Of a stretch of 64,000 bases of DNA, positions 59,374-64,000 are shown one piece after another. The notes under the pieces are model-generated. The model was not told the DNA's origin, did no database searches, and saw only the letters and a list, made by a program, of their open reading frames with translations. The number at the start of each line of letters is the position of its first letter. The stretch's first letter is position 1. The translations under genes and the position numbers were made by a program. Source of the DNA: Candidatus Pantoea bituminis (GTDB lineage Bacteria > Pseudomonadota > Gammaproteobacteria > Enterobacterales > Enterobacteriaceae); contig NZ_JAGTWO010000004.1 of assembly GCF_018842675.1 (NCBI RefSeq), forward strand, positions 2,790,001-2,854,000, in the 5' to 3' direction.

Positions 59374-60477
59374 TTATTGCGGTGTCAAGGTCAGACGCAA
59401 ATCCGTGCCGACCTGACGCACATCGCTGAATGAAAAGCTTGGTGCATCAGCAAGTTGCTGTAAACCGGGCAGCTGACACAAGCCGCGTCCCTCATCACCT
59501 AAAAGCTTAGGCGCGACATACACAATCAACTCATCAACCAAGCCAATTTGCAGCAGCGCACCGGCCAGGGACGCGCCGGCTTCAACCCAAACGCTATTAA
59601 TCTGTCGCTTGCCAAGTAGCATCATCATGGCGACCAGATCCAACCGCTGTTCACGCAGCGGCACGCCAATTTGCGTGACGCCTTCGGGCCAGGTTTGCTG
59701 ATCGGCCGTTTGGCGCATCAGCCACGTTTCGCCCGGCTGCGTAATCAACTTGTGGTGCGGTGTAACGCGATTTTGACTATCCACGATCACGCGTATCGGC
59801 TGACGTAGTGTACTTTCATCCAGTAATGACTGGGTATCTGCATTCAGTTCTGACCAACGCACCGTCAGTGACGGATCATCCGCTAACACGGTGGCGCTGC
59901 TGCTGAGAATAGCGGAGCTTTGCGCTCGCAGTCTTTGCACATCGCGCCTTGCTGCGGTAGACGTAATCCATTGGCTTTCACCGCTCGCCATTGCGGTGCG
60001 GCCATCCAGCGAAGCGCCTAATTTGAGTTGCACCCACGGAAAACCGGTGCGCATGCGTTTCAGGAAACCGCGATTGAGCGCTTCGGCTTCGCTCATCATC
60101 AGACCGTGGCTGACGTCAATTCCCGCCTGGCTCAAGCGATGTAAACCGCGCCCTGCCACCTGCGGATTCGGATCTTGCATCGCTGCCACCACGCGGCTGA
60201 CGCCTGCGGCAATCAGCGCATCGCAACAAGGTGGCGTACGGCCATGATGGCTGCAAGGTTCTAGCGTGACGTAAGCTGTCGCGCCGCGAGCGCGATCACC
60301 GGCCATGCGCAACGCATGGACTTCAGCATGGGGTTCACCGGCTCGTTGATGCCAGCCTTCACCCACGACTTCACCATCACGGACAATAACGCACCCTACA
60401 TTGGGATTCGGTGTCGTAGTAAAACGACCGCGCCGCGCCAGTTCCAGCGCACGCGCCATATAGCGTTCATCGGTCAT
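59374..60477 (-). CDS. ribD: RibD, bifunctional riboflavin deaminase/reductase
   Basis: 367-residue two-domain enzyme (367 in E. coli). N-terminal cytidine-deaminase-like zinc domain: [20 protein letters not shown] with HAE (about residue 50) and [20 protein letters not shown] with the PCxxxxxxxxC ligands. The C-terminal NADPH reductase runs from about 147 ([20 protein letters not shown]) to the end. It catalyses two consecutive riboflavin steps. The start ATG is three bases after the nrdR stop, so they form one unit. Confidence 0.97.
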   Translation of the reverse strand: MTDERYMARALELARRGRFTTTPNPNVGCVIVRDGEVVGEGWHQRAGEPHAEVHALRMAGDRARGATAYVTLEPCSHHGRTPPCCDALIAAGVSRVVAAMQDPNPQVAGRGLHRLSQAGIDVSHGLMMSEAEALNRGFLKRMRTGFPWVQLKLGASLDGRTAMASGESQWITSTAARRDVQRLRAQSSAILSSSATVLADDPSLTVRWSELNADTQSLLDESTLRQPIRVIVDSQNRVTPHHKLITQPGETWLMRQTADQQTWPEGVTQIGVPLREQRLDLVAMMMLLGKRQINSVWVEAGASLAGALLQIGLVDELIVYVAPKLLGDEGRGLCQLPGLQQLADAPSFSFSDVRQVGTDLRLTLTPQ

Positions 60478-60480
60478 GGT

Positions 60481-60930
60481 TTAATCCTGTAAGCGGGCGA
60501 TCTCTTCGCCAAAATCACGAATATCCTCAAAACTGCGATACACCGAAGCAAAACGAATGTAGGCCACTTTATCGAGCTTTCTCAGCTCATCCATCACTAA
60601 TGCGCCAATCATTTTGCTGGGGATTTCCCGTTCGCCAGTGGCACGCAGTTGGGTTTTGATATGGTTGACTGCACTCTCGACGGCGTCAGCGCTAACGGGC
60701 CGTTTTTCCAGCGCCTTCATCATGCCGCTGCTGAGCTTGTCTTCATTAAAGGGTTCACGCACGTCGTTGCTTTTCACTACACGCGGCATGACCAATTCGG
60801 CCACTTCAAATGTGGTGAAACGCTCATGGCACACCAAACACTGACGACGGCGACGCACCGACGATCCTTCACTAACCAGACGAGAATCAATCACTTTGGT
60901 GTCCACAGCGGAGCAGAATGGGCAATGCAT
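60481..60930 (-). CDS. nrdR: NrdR, ribonucleotide reductase repressor
   Basis: 149-residue repressor (149 in E. coli). N-terminal zinc ribbon: [15 protein letters not shown] and [12 protein letters not shown] (Cys3, 6, 31, 34). Then the ATP-cone (about residues 49-139, [20 protein letters not shown]) that senses dATP/ATP. It represses nrd genes. I start at MHCPFCS; upstream in-frame codons are unconserved. First gene of the nrdR-ribD-ribE-nusB unit. Confidence 0.97.
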   Translation of the reverse strand: MHCPFCSAVDTKVIDSRLVSEGSSVRRRRQCLVCHERFTTFEVAELVMPRVVKSNDVREPFNEDKLSSGMMKALEKRPVSADAVESAVNHIKTQLRATGEREIPSKMIGALVMDELRKLDKVAYIRFASVYRSFEDIRDFGEEIARLQD

Positions 60931-61063
60931 GACGTTACCTGACGCGAGATAAATGGGCCATACAGTGTAGCGCGAACTGCATTTCAACAAAATCTATTCC
61001 CGTGCCTTTCCATCGCCTGGCTCACAGCCAGACAACGCGTGCACCTTAGTTATTGAAAAACCA

Positions 61064-61074
61064 CTACGCTTATA
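61064..61074 (+). promoter_or_regulatory. RpoS-type extended -10 element upstream of kbp
   Basis: CTACGCTTATA about 45 bases before the kbp ATG fits the sigma-S extended -10 pattern CTAYRCTT. E. coli kbp (ygaU) is known to be sigma-S dependent. No -35 was assigned. Confidence 0.5.
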
Positions 61075-61116
61075 AAGCTGCCTTGCAGCACAAGACTACT
61101 AACAATCGGAGGTTTT

Positions 61117-61560
61117 ATGGGTTTGTTTAATTTTGTGAAAGAGGCTGGTGAAAAGTTGTGGGATGCGGTGAGCGGCGGTCACGATGACGACCAAAACAAA
61201 AAACTTCAGGACCATATCAACAAATTAGGATTACCGGACAGCGATAAAGTCAATGTGCAGGTCAATGGCGATACCGTTACCGTAACCGGTGATGGCATTA
61301 CTCAGGAGCTGAAAGAAAAAATCCTGGTAGCAGCCGGAAACGTAGCGGGTATCACCAAAGTTGAAGATAAGGTTACCGTAAGCGATAGCGCACCTGAAGC
61401 GGAGCTTTATACCGTGAAGAAAGGTGACACCTTGAGCGCGATTTCCAAACAGGTTTACGGAAATCCTAATGAATACAACAAGATTTTCGAAGCGAACAAG
61501 CCAATGCTGTCGCATCCTGATAAGATCTATCCAGGCCAGGTTTTACGAATTCCGAAATAA
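61117..61560 (+). CDS. kbp: Kbp (YgaU), potassium-binding BON-LysM protein
   Basis: 147-residue cytoplasmic potassium-binding protein (149 in E. coli). The N-terminal helix [20 protein letters not shown] is followed by a BON domain (about 25-90; [20 protein letters not shown]) and a LysM domain (about 96-146; [20 protein letters not shown] ... [10 protein letters not shown]). In E. coli the gene is elsewhere; here it replaces tsx between nrdR and yajI. GGAGG is nine bases before the ATG. A sigma-S-type -10 element suggests stationary-phase or osmotic induction. It is followed 16 bases later by yajI. Confidence 0.95.
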   Translation: MGLFNFVKEAGEKLWDAVSGGHDDDQNKKLQDHINKLGLPDSDKVNVQVNGDTVTVTGDGITQELKEKILVAAGNVAGITKVEDKVTVSDSAPEAELYTVKKGDTLSAISKQVYGNPNEYNKIFEANKPMLSHPDKIYPGQVLRIPK

Positions 61561-61576
61561 CTGACAAGGATAAATT

Positions 61577-62145
61577 ATGATCAGGACGGTTTGGGCGCCG
61601 ATGGCGATGTCACTGGTATTTCTCAGCGGCTGTAGCAGCACGCCTTCTACGCCTAAAGTGAATAAGCTGCATCAGGAAGTGAGCCAGCTCAATCAGCAGA
61701 TGCAGCATTTGACCTCACAGGCCAGCGCGCTGGAAATTCAGGGGCAACTCAATAGCCACTCACAGCAAGGCGCATGGTTAGTTCCGCAAGCGAATACGCC
61801 GGTAGAACTCCAGACGCAGCTCGGTACGCTCCGCTTGTCGCTGTCTCGGGTTGAAGGTGAAGCGAATGGTTCACGCGCGAATCTGAACATCCGTGCCACC
61901 GGCGATCAGCCGATCCCGCTCTGCGCGCCACGGTTGTCTGGGGTGAGTTGGATCCGGCTAGCGGAAAACCGCTCAACGCTGACAGCCTTAATCAAACCAT
62001 TGACGTGCCAGCCGCGCTGTTGCCGCAAACGTCGGTTAGCGTGCCATTGCGTTTGAGTGGGATAACGCCTGATCAACTGGGTTATATCCGCGTGCACGAT
62101 GTGGTGGGAGAAAGCGCCGCCCCAACCGTCCCTGCTGCGCAGTAA
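61577..62145 (+). CDS. yajI: YajI, DUF3251 lipoprotein, apparent frameshift
   Basis: Intended 189-residue lipoprotein of the YajI/DUF3251 family, function unknown. Lipobox MSLVFLSGC gives acylated Cys19. A predicted coiled coil follows (KLHQEVSQLNQQMQHLTSQ, about residues 30-50), then a beta-rich domain. The frame breaks near 61918: one missing G turns IPALRATVVWGELDPASGKP into a wrong reading. With it restored, the text runs to GESAAPTVPAAQ. It follows kbp by 16 bases and may be cotranscribed. A long hairpin terminator ends the unit. Confidence 0.85.
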
Positions 62146-62153
62146 GCGCCAAA

Positions 62154-62186
62154 AAATGGGCTGCCAGTTGGCAGCCCATTTCATTT
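62154..62186. terminator. Terminator between convergent yajI and secF
   Basis: A 13-bp stem AAATGGGCTGCCA / TGGCAGCCCATTT, with CATTTTATTT after it on the plus strand and an A-rich left flank for the minus strand. Confidence 0.85.
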
Positions 62187-62198
62187 TATTTGCCAGAA

Positions 62199-63167
62199 TT
62201 ACGGCAGAATTGAAGGCTGATCGGCGCCCTCTTTCTCTACTTTCTGTACCAGCATATGTTCGCGTTTCATGCCCAGCTTCAGCGCCAGCGCTGAAGAGAC
62301 ATAAATCGACGAAACGGTACCAATCGTCACACCGATCAACATGGTCAGCGAGAAGCCTTTCAGCAACGCACCACCAAAGATGAACAGGATCAGGATCATC
62401 GCCAGCGTCGTCAGCGAGGTGATCAAGGTACGGCTCAGCGTTTGGGTCAGCGACACGTTAGTGATGTCGTAAGAAGAGCCGCGACGAATCTTGCGGAAGT
62501 TCTCACGGATACGGTCAGAAACCACGATTTTATCGTTGAGTGAGTAACCAATCACCGACATCAGCGACGCGACAATAGTCAGGTCGATTTCGATGTGGAA
62601 CAGCGCCAGCAGGCCGCAGGTAATGATCACGTCATGCGCCAGCGCTAGCACGGTGCCCAGCGCCAAACGCCACTCAAAGCGAATACCGATATAGATCAGA
62701 ATCGCGATCAGGGCCGAAAGCAGCGCCATCGCACCCGCTTGCGCTAAATCGCTGCCCACACTTGGGCCAACGAATTCGATACGCTTCACGGTGGCACTTT
62801 GCTGCGTGGTTTGGTTAATTACCGAGACCACTTTGTTACCTAACTCAGTGCCCGCCGGGCCTGAAACGGGCGCCATGCGCACCATCACGTCACGGCTGCT
62901 ACCGAAGTTCTGCACCAGCGGCTCATCAAAGCCCGCTTTCACCAAATCGCCACGCAGCACCTCGAGATCGGCGGGTTTCTCAAGGCTGATCTCAATAACC
63001 GTACCGCCGGTAAAATCGAGACCCCAGTTGAAACCACGCACGCCGACAATGGCAATCGCGGCAACAATCAGTAGCCCCGAAATGATGAAGGCCAGCGTAT
63101 CCCAGCGCATAAAGTCAACGACTTTACGGCCGTGGTTCAACTGCTCAATAGAATAATCCTGTGCCAC
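62199..63167 (-). CDS. secF: SecF, protein-export membrane protein
   Basis: 322-residue RND-like accessory subunit of the Sec translocon (323 in E. coli). The start is GTG at 63167 ([20 protein letters not shown]), behind GAGGAG; a long in-frame extension upstream runs inside secD and is rejected. Typical elements: [20 protein letters not shown] (about 43-62), [16 protein letters not shown] and [20 protein letters not shown] (about 240-260). Six membrane helices and one periplasmic domain. It uses the proton gradient with SecD to pull proteins out. It starts 10 bases after the secD stop. Confidence 0.97.
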   Translation of the reverse strand: MAQDYSIEQLNHGRKVVDFMRWDTLAFIISGLLIVAAIAIVGVRGFNWGLDFTGGTVIEISLEKPADLEVLRGDLVKAGFDEPLVQNFGSSRDVMVRMAPVSGPAGTELGNKVVSVINQTTQQSATVKRIEFVGPSVGSDLAQAGAMALLSALIAILIYIGIRFEWRLALGTVLALAHDVIITCGLLALFHIEIDLTIVASLMSVIGYSLNDKIVVSDRIRENFRKIRRGSSYDITNVSLTQTLSRTLITSLTTLAMILILFIFGGALLKGFSLTMLIGVTIGTVSSIYVSSALALKLGMKREHMLVQKVEKEGADQPSILP

Positions 63168-63177
63168 AACGCACTCC

Positions 63178-64000
63178 TCAAATAGACAGCTTGTTGATGC
63201 GTTTGCCACCGTAAACCAGGTTAACAATGGCACGGGTTCCAACAATCGCGGTGAACATGGAGGTGGCAATACCAATTGCTGTGGTAATTGCAAAACCTTT
63301 GATCGAACCGGTACCGACCGCGTAAAGAATGATAACTTTGATCAGCGTCGTTACGTTGGCATCGACAATACTTGAGAAGGCGCCTTTATAACCTTCATGA
63401 ATTGCCTGCTGAACGGAACGCCCATTACGCAGCTCTTCTTTAATACGTTCGTTTATCAGAACGTTGGCATCAACGGCCACCGCCAGCGTCAACACGATAC
63501 CGGCAATGCCTGGCATAGTTAACGTTGCACCCGGCAACAGCGACATAATGCCGACAATCAACACCAGGTTAACCAACAGTGCGCTGGTCGCAATCAAGCC
63601 GAATTTCTTGTAGAACACCACCATAAACAGAATGGAGGCAAGCAGGCCCCACAAGCAGGCTTCCAGACCCTGGGTAATATTTTGCTGACCCATGGTTGGA
63701 CCGATAGTGCGCTCTTCAACAATCTGAATCGGCGCGATCAACGCACCGGCGCGCAGCAGCAGCGAGAGCTGACGTGCTTCGTTCGGGTTGTTGATACCCG
63801 TGATACGGAAGCTATTACCCAAGCGAGACTGGATATTAGCGACGTTAATCACCTCTTCCTGCTTCACCAGAATGGAACGCCCGTTTGCATCTTTTCTGCC
63901 GCTGTCTTTGTACTCCACGAACAAGGTCGCCATCGGTTTACCGATGTTGTCCTTGGTGAAGTTGGACATGATGTTACCGCCCGCGCCATCCAGTGAAATA
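63178..64000 (-). CDS. secD: SecD, protein-export membrane protein (5' part outside window)
   Basis: C-terminal part of SecD, about 274 of some 615 residues, open to the window edge. The visible part starts [18 protein letters not shown] in the periplasmic P1 domain. Then comes the conserved AIPIQ-like segment [20 protein letters not shown], and the six-helix membrane domain with [20 protein letters not shown] (the functional Asp, Arg). It ends [10 protein letters not shown]. SecD and SecF form one complex and are encoded together. An internal ATG at 63969 is not the true start. Confidence 0.96.
   Translation of the reverse strand, partial: ISLDGAGGNIMSNFTKDNIGKPMATLFVEYKDSGRKDANGRSILVKQEEVINVANIQSRLGNSFRITGINNPNEARQLSLLLRAGALIAPIQIVEERTIGPTMGQQNITQGLEACLWGLLASILFMVVFYKKFGLIATSALLVNLVLIVGIMSLLPGATLTMPGIAGIVLTLAVAVDANVLINERIKEELRNGRSVQQAIHEGYKGAFSSIVDANVTTLIKVIILYAVGTGSIKGFAITTAIGIATSMFTAIVGTRAIVNLVYGGKRINKLSI

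Noticed and set aside
62199..63293. Longer SecF with an N-terminal extension of 42 residues
   Set aside because: Extension is inside secD in another frame; GTG at 63167 has GAGGAG and gives the E. coli-like start.

Overview
This window is a stretch of enterobacterial core chromosome. Gene content and order match the E. coli htpG-to-secD segment (read in the opposite direction), and the proteins are close to, but distinct from, those of E. coli. Several details point to a plant- or insect-associated relative in Erwiniaceae (Pantoea/Erwinia type): mscK and maa are absent, a cysteine desulfhydrase gene sits beside decR, and kbp occupies the place where E. coli has tsx. The family assignment is an inference from synteny and remembered protein similarity; no search was run.

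Layout. (1) 1-7.2 kb: htpG (cut by the window edge), recR-ybaB-dnaX, apt, ybaN, divergent priC-rsmS, acrR. (2) 7.2-11.8 kb: the AcrAB multidrug efflux pump behind an AcrR operator. (3) 11.8-15.5 kb, the only clearly accessory part: a zinc-starvation cassette with the alternative ribosomal proteins L31B/L36B facing a zinc-type ABC importer. Both transcription units start at the same kind of Zur-like palindrome (TGTTAT-N3-ATAACA), and an undescribed 34-residue ORF leads the importer operon. A hypothetical gene follows. (4) 15.6-20.5 kb: tomB-hha, 4.5S RNA, atl, ybaY, tesB, and glnK-amtB with sigma-54 and NtrC sites. (5) 20.6-30 kb: mdlAB transporter, decR/ccdA cysteine-detoxification pair, cof, ybaE, queC, fadM, ybaV. 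(6) 30-39.6 kb: protein quality control (ppiD, hupB, lon, clpX, clpP, tig) and bolA. Sigma-32-type promoters are readable in front of htpG, lon and clpP. (7) 39.8-49.4 kb: yajG, ampG, cyoABCDE (bo3 oxidase), yajR, yajQ. (8) 49.5-64 kb: panE, yajL, thiI, xseB-ispA-dxs (isoprenoid precursors), yajO, the nrdR-ribD-ribE-nusB / thiL-pgpA cluster, kbp, yajI, secF and the 3' part of secD.

The most important caution: thirteen otherwise well-conserved genes (htpG, dnaX, hha, mdlA, ccdA, cof, ybaV, tig, ampG, panE, thiI, dxs, yajI) each need exactly one additional base to be read through. In every case the defect is a missing base, usually in a run of A/T or G/C, and never an extra one. Several of these genes are essential or nearly so. 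I read this as a homopolymer-deletion error pattern in the assembly, not gene decay, and give coordinates for the whole intended genes. The dnaX case is special because the missing A falls exactly in the programmed frameshift site.

I found no prophage, insertion sequence, CRISPR array, tRNA, defence island or biosynthetic cluster. The best candidates for something not fully described are the micro-ORF in the Zur-controlled importer operon (14742-14846) and the A/T-rich orphan gene next to it (15095-15445).
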